DNA of 8,534 nt from Candidatus Zixiibacteriota bacterium (GCA_026397575.1 JAPLUP010000462.1:1-8534); one strand, 5' to 3'. Shown: positions 1 to 6,184, counted from the first letter of the stretch. The notes: a model not told the origin generated them from the letters alone. Program-made: numbers and translations.

Positions 1-937
1 CTTCGCGCTTGAATTCTTTCAGCCCGGTGACCGGTTTTTGTGAGTCGCCATAGATCAGGAAACTCAACATACCCGGCAACTTGACACCGAATTGCACCTT
101 CTCCTGATCATCGTTGACCCAGCCGAAAAGATAAAGGTCAGCGGGTCCCGTATTGTAATGCCCTTCATAAGCTGCCATTTTTGCCGGCTGATTGGCTGCC
201 ACGCCCACGGCGCTGGAGTGACCTGAGACAAGTTGTAGTACCGATGCTGCCGCTGCTACAAGCAAAGCAATCTTGATGGATGCCTTGGCGAAATCGATAT
301 GCTTGTTTCGTAGAAGATAGAATGCGCTGACGGAGAGGACAAAGAACGCTCCCGCCTGCCAGGCTCCCATATAAACGTGCCAGATACGGTCAATACTTGA
401 AGGATTAAATACCAATTGCCAGAAGTCGACGATCTCGGCGCGGATGTTGGGCGCCTGCCCAACCAGGTGATATCCCGCCGGCGTCTGCTGCCAGGAATTC
501 GCGATGACAATCCAGATGGCGCTGAAAAGCGCTCCGGCGCAGACTAAGATCGTTGCCACGAAATGCATTCGTCGACTGACCTTGTCCCACCCAAACAGCA
601 GAATAGCAAGAAATCCTGATTCAAGGAAAAAGGCGAAAATTCCTTCGGCCGCCAGCGCGCTACCGAACACGTCGCCAACATAACGCGAATAGGTCGACCA
701 ATTGGTGCCGAACTGAAACTCCATCACTATGCCGGTGGCGACGCCGAGAGCAAATATCAGACCAAATACCTTGACCCAGAAGCGAGTCATTTGATGATAA
801 AGCGGGTTCTTGGTCTTGAGGTAGAGACCCTCCATGAAGACCAACAGCAAACCCAGTCCGATTGAGAGGGGCGGAAAAATGTAGTGAAAGCCGATCGTGA
901 GTCCGAACTGAATGCGCGATAGTGTCAGCAGGTCCAT
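1..937 (-). CDS. cydA: Cytochrome bd ubiquinol oxidase subunit I, C-terminus beyond window
   Basis: Subunit I of the cytochrome bd terminal oxidase, an inner-membrane complex that oxidises quinol and reduces O2 to water with high oxygen affinity. The 312 residues present begin with the family-typical start ([19 protein letters not shown]). Visible family residues are H18 (haem ligand, E. coli H19), E98 and E106 in [13 protein letters not shown] (proton path, E. coli E99/E107), H187 (E. coli H186, haem b558 ligand), and K253/E258 in the Q-loop motif AKMAAYEGH (E. coli K252/E257, quinol oxidation). Several long hydrophobic helices are evident. The spacing from the Q-loop Lys/Glu to the PVTGLKEF motif resembles E. 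coli and Bacillus CydA. The Met393-equivalent ligand lies outside the window, as would cydB. ATG at 937 is chosen because the sequence before it does not resemble CydA; an AAGG lies nine bases upstream. Identification is firm. Confidence 0.97.
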   Translation of the reverse strand, partial: MDLLTLSRIQFGLTIGFHYIFPPLSIGLGLLLVFMEGLYLKTKNPLYHQMTRFWVKVFGLIFALGVATGIVMEFQFGTNWSTYSRYVGDVFGSALAAEGIFAFFLESGFLAILLFGWDKVSRRMHFVATILVCAGALFSAIWIVIANSWQQTPAGYHLVGQAPNIRAEIVDFWQLVFNPSSIDRIWHVYMGAWQAGAFFVLSVSAFYLLRNKHIDFAKASIKIALLVAAAASVLQLVSGHSSAVGVAANQPAKMAAYEGHYNTGPADLYLFGWVNDDQEKVQFGVKLPGMLSFLIYGDSQKPVTGLKEFKRE

Positions 938-1009
938 TGCTTCTCGCCTTGACTTTCCGGCAGATGGTTCACCCGACCAGCGAGTGAACTTCTACCCAGT
1001 TGGTGCACT

Positions 1010-1038
1010 ATTTTACAAACCCTGGATCGGCAAATCAA
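1010..1038 (-). promoter_or_regulatory. Putative sigma70-type promoter of cydA
   Basis: Read on the minus strand, TTGATT (1033-1038) and TAAAAT (1010-1015) are separated by exactly 17 bases. They match the -35 and -10 consensus at 4/6 and 5/6. The implied transcription start is near 1003, about 65 bases ahead of the cydA ATG at 937. I looked for an FNR-type TTGAT-N4-ATCAA site, which would suit an oxygen-regulated oxidase, and did not find one between 938 and 1150. Confidence 0.5.
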
Positions 1039-1116
1039 CAAGGATTTTCGTGATAATGCCTTTCGACAGGAGAGGACTCAATCAAGGTTTCTGCGGTCAA
1101 ACAAACGATGTATCTT

Positions 1117-1146
1117 TTGCGACACAAGGCAATTTGCCAGCCGCAA
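1117..1146. promoter_or_regulatory. Nested dyad upstream of the NifU-like gene
   Basis: GGCAA-T-TTGCC (1128-1138) is a perfect 5-bp-arm palindrome. It sits inside a second pair, TTGCG (1117-1121) and CGCAA (1142-1146). The dyad ends four bases before the first possible ATG of the NifU-like ORF and lies in the divergent cydA intergenic region. It could be an operator or a small hairpin. The arms are short, so chance is possible. Confidence 0.25.
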
Positions 1147-1150
1147 GAAA

Positions 1151-1672
1151 ATGCTATTGACAAGAAGCAGGAGAATCAACGTAAATGGTTCGGGCAGAGA
1201 AGGGCACAGACATACTTCCGGAGCGTCACAAGTGCCATGTAGCAACTTAGTCGAGCAAATCCGAATCACTCTTGATGATCGGGACCGCTTGACCGGTTAC
1301 CGATTCATTAAGCAGACTTGCGGACAGGGTGTTGGCGCCCGTTCGCTACTGACCGAATTTCTGCTTGGCCTAAGTATTGACGAGCTGCTGGCCATCGACG
1401 GCGATCGTTTGCTTGCAGTTTGCCGACCCGAGGACGATGTCAGCCGTTTCTTGCATCTCAAGCATCTGTTTGCAATCCAAGCCGTGTTGGAAGTCTACAC
1501 CGGTCGCTCAAATGGTGCAAGTAACGCCGCCTGTGCCATTGCCGAGATCGGAGATGATCGGGGACAGGTCGTTATTGACGCCGATATTGACGTTGGGTTG
1601 GTGACGGACAAGATCAAGGCTTGTGACGGCTGTACCGGTTGTGGAACTAACTTGCCCGCTTTTGAGGCGTAA
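1151..1672 (+). CDS. Divergent NifU/IscU-like iron-sulfur scaffold-domain protein with C-terminal CxxCxxC
   Basis: 173 codons. Residues about 30-119 follow the NifU N-terminal (IscU-fold) pattern: a Cys-containing turn (PC30SN), a beta strand (IRITLDD), F52..., C57-G, SLLTEF, GLSIDELLAI, then LH102 and an AIQAVLEVYTGR helix. In NifU/IscU three cysteines (first in CGD, second in GCG, third in HC) hold the nascent Fe-S cluster. Here C30 and C57 match the first two. The third is Leu103 directly after the conserved His102, and the usual Asp of CGD is Asn32. After the domain comes about 50 residues ending in C158-DG-C161-TG-C164, which could hold metal. Codon use from about 1246 to the stop looks like a real gene. 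The start is uncertain: ATG 1151 has no clear ribosome site, the first 28 residues do not resemble NifU, and GTG 1232 is also in frame. It is divergent from cydA. Role in cluster transfer is inference; it could be a degenerate or repurposed scaffold. Confidence 0.6.
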   Translation: MLLTRSRRINVNGSGREGHRHTSGASQVPCSNLVEQIRITLDDRDRLTGYRFIKQTCGQGVGARSLLTEFLLGLSIDELLAIDGDRLLAVCRPEDDVSRFLHLKHLFAIQAVLEVYTGRSNGASNAACAIAEIGDDRGQVVIDADIDVGLVTDKIKACDGCTGCGTNLPAFEA

Positions 1673-1716
1673 CGCACTCCGGAATCTGCGGTCTCTGCTC
1701 TCAAAAGGGTAACCCA

Positions 1717-1726
1717 CCCGCAAGGG
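1717..1726 (+). repeat. Left 10-bp direct repeat flanking the MITE-like element
   Basis: CCCGCAAGGG occurs here and again at 1896-1905, immediately outside the two inverted termini of the 1727-1895 element. This placement suggests a target-site duplication. The repeat could instead belong to a larger dispersed repeat. Confidence 0.5.
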
Positions 1727-1895
1727 ACTGTTGAAAGAGTCCGTTTGACAATGTCTTGGTGAGCGTCGGAGATGTGCCGGAGCGAGCAAGTTGCGACTGA
1801 AGTCGCTCCTACAAATTAGCTTAGCAGCACGTCTGGTACAGTCGTAGGAGCGACTTCAGTCGCGACATTCATGGCGACAGCAGTTTTTCAACAAT
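1727..1895. mobile_element. MITE-like non-coding element, 169 bp, with REPIN-like core
   Basis: The ends are imperfect inverted repeats. The left end reads ACTGTTGAAAGAGTCC. The right end, read from the other strand, reads ATTGTTGAAAAACTGC; nine of the first ten bases agree. Both ends abut the same 10-bp direct repeat. The interior has no convincing coding sequence and carries a perfect 20-base inverted pair. TGTTGAAAAA-type ends resemble termini I associate with bacterial insertion sequences, so mobilisation in trans by an IS transposase elsewhere in the genome is plausible. No transposase lies in the window. The exact boundaries rest on this one copy. Confidence 0.5.
1793..1863. repeat. REP-type inverted pair (REPIN-like)
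   Basis: GTAGGAGCGACTTCAGTCGC at 1844-1863 is matched by its exact reverse complement at 1793-1812, with a 31-base spacer between. Each 20-mer begins with GTAG and contains its own palindrome (GCGACT/AGTCGC). That is the layout of REP sequences recognised by RAYT (TnpA-REP) transposases. An inverted pair of such units is the REPIN/BIME unit. As RNA the pair would form a long hairpin and might also stop transcription or protect an mRNA end. Neither role is shown by the sequence. Confidence 0.7.
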
Positions 1896-1905
1896 CCCGC
1901 AAGGG
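1896..1905 (+). repeat. Right 10-bp direct repeat flanking the MITE-like element
   Basis: Second copy of CCCGCAAGGG, directly after the right inverted terminus that ends at 1895. It is identical to 1717-1726. Confidence 0.5.
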
Positions 1906-1975
1906 TAGGCGTTCGGATTCGTGAAGGGCTGGAGCCAAATCGAAAATACATCGGCGAGAACAGCGATTTTCCCAC

Positions 1976-2002
1976 TTGACATTCTCAGCAGATATATGTA
2001 AT
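1976..2002 (+). promoter_or_regulatory. Putative promoter for the secreted-protein unit
   Basis: A perfect TTGACA (1976-1981) is followed after 15 bases by TGTAAT (1997-2002, 5/6 match). The spacing is shorter than the optimal 17; the 17-base alternative (TAATTT at 1999) matches less well. AT-rich sequence (GATATATGTAATTTA) surrounds the -10. Transcription would start near 2009, right at the beginning of the foldable leader. It lies about 70 bp downstream of the MITE-like element. Confidence 0.5.
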
Positions 2003-2009
2003 TTAGCTT

Positions 2010-2056
2010 AGGCAATTGGGCTGCCCAGTGAGGCAGCGCTGCGCAGGCCATTGCCT
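2010..2056 (+). ncRNA. Structured 5' leader, no known family recognised
   Basis: AGGCAAT (2010-2016) pairs perfectly with ATTGCCT (2050-2056). Inside, GCTGCC (2020-2025) pairs with GGCAGC (2032-2037) over a six-base CAGTGA loop, leaving a GC-rich segment (2038-2049) that could form a further short stem. It begins at the predicted transcription start and lies about 100 bases ahead of the ribosome site at 2161. I do not recognise a known riboswitch class. It may be a cis-regulatory leader, an mRNA-stabilising 5' structure or chance. Confidence 0.3.
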
Positions 2057-2160
2057 CTACCACCGACGTTTGCATCCGCTCGTCTGACATCAGTTGACAC
2101 ATAATCGGCTCTGGTTGCCCGCTGAACGTTAAACCACCAATCTGCCGGAGGAGGATAGTT

Positions 2161-2292
2161 ATGCGCAACAAACTATCGATTTTTGTACTTTGGGGCGCCA
2201 TATTGGCGCTCACCGTGTCTATCGCATTGGGCGCCGGGTCACCTTCATCAGAAACATCTTTGCATCGGAGTAAACAAAATGACTCGCACTAA
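2161..2292 (+). CDS. Small signal-peptide-like ORF (43 aa) overlapping the fibre gene
   Basis: ATG 2161 is preceded by a very strong ribosome site (GGAGGAGG, about five bases upstream). It opens a 43-codon frame that ends in TAA at 2290-2292. The protein has a basic start (MRNK), a hydrophobic stretch of about 20 residues (IFVLWGAILALTVSIALG) and a small-residue region that could be cut by signal peptidase, leaving a polar tail of about 18 residues. Its last 14 bases overlap the start of the S74 fibre gene (ATG 2279) in another frame, the usual layout for translational coupling. It may be a tiny exported peptide, a leader ORF that delivers ribosomes to the next gene, or the remnant of a longer exported gene. 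No family recognised. Confidence 0.5.
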   Translation: MRNKLSIFVLWGAILALTVSIALGAGSPSSETSLHRSKQNDSH

Positions 2293-3892
2293 AATATTGA
2301 TAGGCTTGGTCCTTTTCTTGATCCTTGCATCTGCCACATTGGCCGGAGTTCCCTCACTGATCAATTATCAGGGGCGTTTGACAGCATCCGGCGGCACGCC
2401 GGTAGCGGATGGCTCCTATTCGGTCACATTCAAGATTTACACCGACTCCGTAAGTGGAACCGTGCTTTGGACGGAAACAAAAACAGTTACCACCAGCGGC
2501 GGCTTGTTCAGCATGATGCTGGGTTCGGTAACACCGGTTCCCGATTCGGCCTTTCGTTCTGCCACCAGCTATCTCGGAATTAAGATTGGGGCCGATCCGG
2601 AGATCTCGCCTCGCACCCGACTCGCCTCTGTCCCCTATTCCTCCCGTGTTGGCACAGTCGACAACGCCTCCGGCGGGACTATTAGCGGTGATCTCACGGT
2701 CACCGGCGATCTTCAAATTGGAAGCCATACCGTCGTAATAAGAGACAACCCCGATCAAATCCTTTCCAGCAATGGCAATCTCGCTATCGGGAAGGCCGTA
2801 GGGGGGACCGGTGCTTGGACTTTTGATCCGGACATCAATGTCGGCATTGGCACGACGAATCCCCTGGCCGGATTACACGTTGCATGTAATTCAAATTTAA
2901 AATACGCCTTGAAAATCGATAATTCAGCCAGTCAGGCAAGCGGGGCAGAGATTACAGGTGGTGCGAATTCTGCTACTCCACTATTAAACGTCCATAGTGC
3001 TTATGGCGGCAGCAACTTTGATAGACAAGGTCTGTGGGTACAATCCAATGGCAAAGTCGGCATCGGAACAATTGCCCCCACAGAGAAACTTCACGTTGAC
3101 AGTGGTGACGTTCTCGTTGAAGGCGTTGGGAGTTTCGATGCTGGCGGTGATGAGGCTCGCGTGTTCCTTGGAGACAACAGCCACTACATAAAATCGATCC
3201 AGGGTTCGGGCGTTAGAATTGGGACATTCGGTGTGGGTGATGCGGTTACGATACTACAATCCTCAGGCCACGTCGGGGTCGGAACGACGAATCCAACAAA
3301 TCCTTTTTCGTGGCAAAAGATCCTGCAAGTCTATGCTCCAGACCACGCGGCGATTTCTGTCAAGAACAATAATAAACAGTATGACATCGGTGTGTTGAGC
3401 GGAGGCGGTCTTGCTTTCGTTGATGCCCCTACTGTCGGAACTATTATGAAATTTGACTCCTATGGCAACGTCGGGATCGGGTCGATCAGCCCAACAGAGA
3501 AGCTCGACGTCGATGGGACTGCAAGGTTAAGAAACATGGGTGGTTCCACCGGAACTGACGTCGTGGTTGATGCCAATGGGAAGTTGTGGAAGAAGACCTC
3601 AAGCATCAGATATAAGGAGAACATCGGAGATCTCAACTCAGATCCTCACCAGCTTCTGCGATTGAGGCCGGTCAAGTTCGACTGGAAGACTACGGGAGAG
3701 GAGGACATCGGTTTAATAGCTGAGGAGGTGCAAAAAGTAGTTCCCGCTCTGGTCATCTGCGACCAGGAAGGCAAGCCCGATGCGGTGAAGTACGACAAGA
3801 TCACAATCTACCTGTTAGAGGTTGTCAAAGCCCAACAGGAGCAGATTGAAGCTCTTACTGCCAGACTTGCGAAGCTGGAGGTAAAACGTTGA
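2279..3892 (+). CDS. Exported fibre-like protein with C-terminal S74 intramolecular chaperone domain
   Basis: 537 residues. Start at ATG 2279, chosen because CGGAG precedes it by eight bases and a clean signal peptide follows (MTRTKILIGLVLFLILASATLA, cleavage near residue 22); in-frame sequence upstream is not coding-like. Residues 24-125 form the 'VPSLINYQGRLTASGG...LYLGIKIG...PRTRLASVPY' type of N-terminal domain common on bacterial surface fibre proteins. Four 'VGIGTxxPxxKLHV'-like repeats follow at about 187-201, 259-273, 331-351 and 397-411, spaced 66-72 residues. From about 439 lies a Peptidase_S74 domain: TSSIRYKENI with Ser441 and Lys446 in the S-x4-K spacing of the self-cleaving Ser-Lys dyad, then DIGLIAEEVQKVVP and a terminal coiled coil (AQQEQIEALTARLAKLE). 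In phage tailspikes such domains drive trimer folding and then cut themselves off. A trimeric exported fibre is therefore inferred. No phage genes are nearby. Confidence 0.88.
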   Translation: MTRTKILIGLVLFLILASATLAGVPSLINYQGRLTASGGTPVADGSYSVTFKIYTDSVSGTVLWTETKTVTTSGGLFSMMLGSVTPVPDSAFRSATSYLGIKIGADPEISPRTRLASVPYSSRVGTVDNASGGTISGDLTVTGDLQIGSHTVVIRDNPDQILSSNGNLAIGKAVGGTGAWTFDPDINVGIGTTNPLAGLHVACNSNLKYALKIDNSASQASGAEITGGANSATPLLNVHSAYGGSNFDRQGLWVQSNGKVGIGTIAPTEKLHVDSGDVLVEGVGSFDAGGDEARVFLGDNSHYIKSIQGSGVRIGTFGVGDAVTILQSSGHVGVGTTNPTNPFSWQKILQVYAPDHAAISVKNNNKQYDIGVLSGGGLAFVDAPTVGTIMKFDSYGNVGIGSISPTEKLDVDGTARLRNMGGSTGTDVVVDANGKLWKKTSSIRYKENIGDLNSDPHQLLRLRPVKFDWKTTGEEDIGLIAEEVQKVVPALVICDQEGKPDAVKYDKITIYLLEVVKAQQEQIEALTARLAKLEVKR

Positions 3893-3957
3893 AAGAGATT
3901 GTAGGTCGAAACGCTTGTAGTTTTGACAACTTGAGAATACATTGAAAGAAGAAAGAA

Positions 3958-4518
3958 ATGCCCATGAGAATCAGAACCCCTGTTAGCTGGATGGTAGCCC
4001 TATTGTGTCTGCTGCTGACAACAACAAGCTTTGCCGCCGACACAAAACCGCTGCCACAGACACAAGATCAAACAAACAGTGAGGCAATCAAGCTGACAAT
4101 TTCAACCGATGCCCGGTCCCCGGGATTGTCGCCTTCAGCCGGCGAGCAAATCAGGTGGCAGGTGATCGCTGCCGGTGGCAATCGCGGGACATCGACGAAC
4201 TTTATTCTGTCCGGCACCGCTGGCCAATCCGCAGTCGGAAAGGGCACTTCGACCAATTTCGGAGTAAATCAAGGGTTCTGGCAGAACTTTGTGGCGACTT
4301 GTGATGATTGCGGCGATGCCAACAGCGATGGGACGATAGATATTTCCGACGCAGTGTTCCTGATCTCGTACATCTTCTCCGGTGGCGCAGCCCCGGGCGA
4401 CTGCCGGTACCCTAACGGGAAGGGAGACGCCAACGGTGATGGCACGGTTGATATTTCGGATGCTGTGCACTTGATTAGTTACATCTTCTCCGGTGGTCCC
4501 GCGCCGCATTGCCAATAA
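3958..4518 (+). CDS. Exported protein with dockerin-like Ca-binding repeat pair
   Basis: 186 residues. A signal peptide (residues 1-26, ending TTTSFA) is followed by a polar linker and a domain of about 65-111 (WQVIAAGGNRGTSTNF...GTSTNFGVNQGFWQNF) with a twice-used GTSTNF motif. I know that pattern from exported proteins of Zixibacteria-like genomes but it has no assigned function. Residues 119-179 are two dockerin-type Ca loops: D120-N122-D124-D128-D131 and D157-N159-D161-D165-D168, each followed by SDAVxLISYIFSGG. Cysteines flank them (C115, C118, C149, C185). No enzyme domain is present, so a binding or anchoring role is likely, but a cohesin partner is not in the window. It lies 65 bp after the S74 gene on the same strand and is probably cotranscribed. 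ATG 3958 or 3964 could start it; a purine-rich GAAAGAAGAAAG lies just upstream. Confidence 0.8.
   Translation: MPMRIRTPVSWMVALLCLLLTTTSFAADTKPLPQTQDQTNSEAIKLTISTDARSPGLSPSAGEQIRWQVIAAGGNRGTSTNFILSGTAGQSAVGKGTSTNFGVNQGFWQNFVATCDDCGDANSDGTIDISDAVFLISYIFSGGAAPGDCRYPNGKGDANGDGTVDISDAVHLISYIFSGGPAPHCQ
4369..4496 (+). repeat. DNA-level internal repeat in the dockerin-like region
   Basis: TACATCTTCTCCGGTGG is identical at 4369-4385 and 4480-4496, 111 bases (37 codons) apart. The sequences before each copy, from GATATTTC onward, are also alike. The two Ca loops therefore look like a fairly recent duplication or are kept alike by conversion. Confidence 0.7.
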
Positions 4519-4642
4519 ACTGGCGATTACTGGCGTCAGCCGGCAGACACTCAGGAACAACAGCGCCATACGGATAGATCTCATCAGCATGGCGTCGACT
4601 CTCTCTGTCGCAGTTGCCGACACGCAGCAGGATTGCTCAGTG

Positions 4643-5085
4643 TTACAGGAGTGAGAGGAAGTATTTCTGGAATTTCGTTGAATTCGTCAATTCCGGATGG
4701 AACGCCGTCGCGACGACCTTTCCCTGACGAATGAATCATACTGTCTGCCGTAGCCGTTACGATCGACAGTGATATTGAGCAAACTAAGCGGCGTAAGACC
4801 GGGATCGTTTTCTACTTGAGTCGCCATCAAGATCATGCCGGCGCAAGTACCCCAAATCGGTTTTGTCGCGGCGAATTCCTTGATCGGATCGGCGATCTGC
4901 TGTGATTTGACGAAGCGGTCGATCACTGATGACTCACCGCCGGGGATGACGAGGCAGTCGATATTTGCCAGTTGCCAACTCGCTTTCACCAACTGTGTAC
5001 GACAGCCAAGTTTGGCAAACACTTCCTGATGTTTGGCGAAATCTCCCTGAAAGGCCAAAATGCCAACCCAAGGTCTCGCTTTCAT
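4643..5085 (-). pseudogene. pdxT: PLP synthase glutaminase subunit PdxT, broken by internal deletion and frameshift
   Basis: PdxT is the class I glutaminase that supplies ammonia to PdxS for making pyridoxal 5'-phosphate. The start is normal: [16 protein letters not shown], the oxyanion motif PGGES (49-52) and the nucleophile Cys81 in GTCAGM. The frame follows the family to GRQYDSFV (about 120), then reads unrelated residues and stops at TGA 4687-4689 after 132 codons. In another frame, 4643-4720 encodes the true family C-terminus, with KVVATAFHPELT carrying the catalytic His and Glu, to TAA at 4643. Compared with B. subtilis PdxT about 44 residues are missing between SF and the QG before HPEL, so roughly 130 bases are gone and the frame is lost. 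As read, the protein has Cys but neither His nor Glu of the triad. ATG 5085 overlaps the pdxS stop (ATGA). Recent decay or an assembly error are both possible. Confidence 0.85.
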
Positions 5086-5895
5086 CGATACTGTAGCTGT
5101 TCTTCCTTGGGGATCTTGCTGATTTCCAAACCGGGCATCGCTTCACCGAGCGAACGCGACGCTTGCAGTACGATCGCCGGATCATCGTAGTGGCCGACCG
5201 CAGTCACTATGGCTTTGGCGACCACTTGCGGATTGGAGGACTTGAAGATGCCGGAACCGACAAACACCGCCTGTGCGCGTAGCTTCATACAAAGCACTGC
5301 GTCAGCAGGCGTGGCAATTCCACCGGCGGCAAAATTCGGTACAGGTAGGTCGCCAAGTTGCGCCGTCTTCTTCAGCAGTTCCACCGGCACCCGCATTTCC
5401 TTGGCGAGCGTCTTCATTTTCTCTGTGTTGAGCTTTTTCAGAGCGGCAATCTCGCCATAGATCATCCGTAGGTGTCTGACCGCCTCGACAATGTTGCCCG
5501 ACCCGGCTTCGCCCTTGGTGCGAATCATAGCTGCCCCTTCATTGATGCGACGCATCGCCTCGCCGAGATTGCGGCAGCCGCAGACAAACGGAATCTTGAA
5601 AGGGTGTTTTACGATGTGGTTTTCTTCATCGGCAGGTGTGAGCACTTCCGATTCGTCGATGAAATCAACTTTCAGTTCCTGCAGCAATTCGGCTTCAGCG
5701 AAGAATTGCCGCCATCCGGGCGACACCACCGGCTTTGCGAATATCCGCCGGCACCCGTTCGAGCGCCATCACCGCCACGGCGCCGGCATCCTCGGCTATC
5801 TTCGCCTGCTCGGCATTAGTGACATCCATAATCACGCCACCCTTGAGCATCTCCGCCAAACCGACCTTTAACTGATAGTCTTTATCTGCTAACAT
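5082..5895 (-). pseudogene. pdxS: PLP synthase subunit PdxS, broken by internal deletion and frameshift
   Basis: PdxS (Pdx1/SNZ) builds pyridoxal 5'-phosphate from ribose 5-phosphate, glyceraldehyde 3-phosphate and ammonia as a (beta/alpha)8 dodecamer. The N-terminal part runs from ATG 5895 (GAGG six bases upstream) through [14 protein letters not shown] with Asp24 to GGVARMA (residue 62), then hits TGA at 5695-5697. The family sequence resumes in another frame near 5715 with [27 protein letters not shown] and continues to the normal end, including [10 protein letters not shown] (second catalytic Lys, about 149) and FVGSGIFKS. About 24 residues from the DP after ARMA to the ARIGH motif are missing (net loss near 65 bases). 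The missing part includes the Schiff-base Lys81 of VMAKARIGH. The rest of the frame is clean, so the lesion is recent or an artefact. The normal protein is about 290 residues. Confidence 0.87.
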
Positions 5896-6098
5896 CGCAA
5901 ACCTCGCCTTCTCTGACTCCAACTGACACCCTGCCCAATGTGATACGTAGTAATGGGCGCTCGGGGCTACGCAAAACAGGCTGCGCAGGAGTCCAACTTA
6001 CACTGTCGGATTTCCAAAGGCAAGGGGAGAACTTGGGCTCGTATTTCGAACCACACCAGCCAGAATATCCCCAAGACTCCGAAGACACCCGTATTGGC

Positions 6099-6127
6099 TT
6101 GACAGACCTGCGACAACTGACTATCCT
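6099..6127 (+). promoter_or_regulatory. Putative promoter of the M16 peptidase pair
   Basis: A perfect TTGACA (6099-6104) and TATCCT (6122-6127, 4/6) are spaced by 17 bases. Transcription would begin near 6134, giving a leader of about 64 bases before GTG 6198. This is the only strong signal I see in the 302-base gap between the divergent pdxS (5895) and the peptidase gene. No convincing pdxS promoter was found there on the minus strand. Confidence 0.5.
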
Positions 6128-6184
6128 GCGTCTTCAAATGAAGACGAGGGAAGTACAACTTATCGAACAATCACCAAAATCCTC

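Noticed and set aside
1004..1150. FNR-type or similar oxygen-regulator box upstream of cydA
   Set aside because: No TTGAT-N4-ATCAA-like dyad is present; isolated TTGAT half-sites are not enough.
1495..1789. Minus-strand ORFs opposite the NifU-like gene (Ser/Thr/Pro-rich)
   Set aside because: Their composition is that of antisense shadows. The plus-strand frame has the family pattern and normal codon use.
2183..2278. In-frame upstream extension of the fibre protein from 2183
   Set aside because: It would place 32 residues before a clean signal peptide, and the start has no ribosome site. ATG 2279 has CGGAG at good spacing.
3923..3928. TTGACA upstream of the dockerin-like gene as a separate promoter
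   Set aside because: No acceptable -10 occurs 15-19 bases downstream, where the sequence is purine-rich ribosome-site material. The 65-bp gap fits cotranscription with the fibre gene.
4519..4642. Possible Rho-independent terminator between the convergent dockerin-like gene and pdxT
   Set aside because: Only short 3-4 bp stems were found and none is followed by a T-run on either strand.
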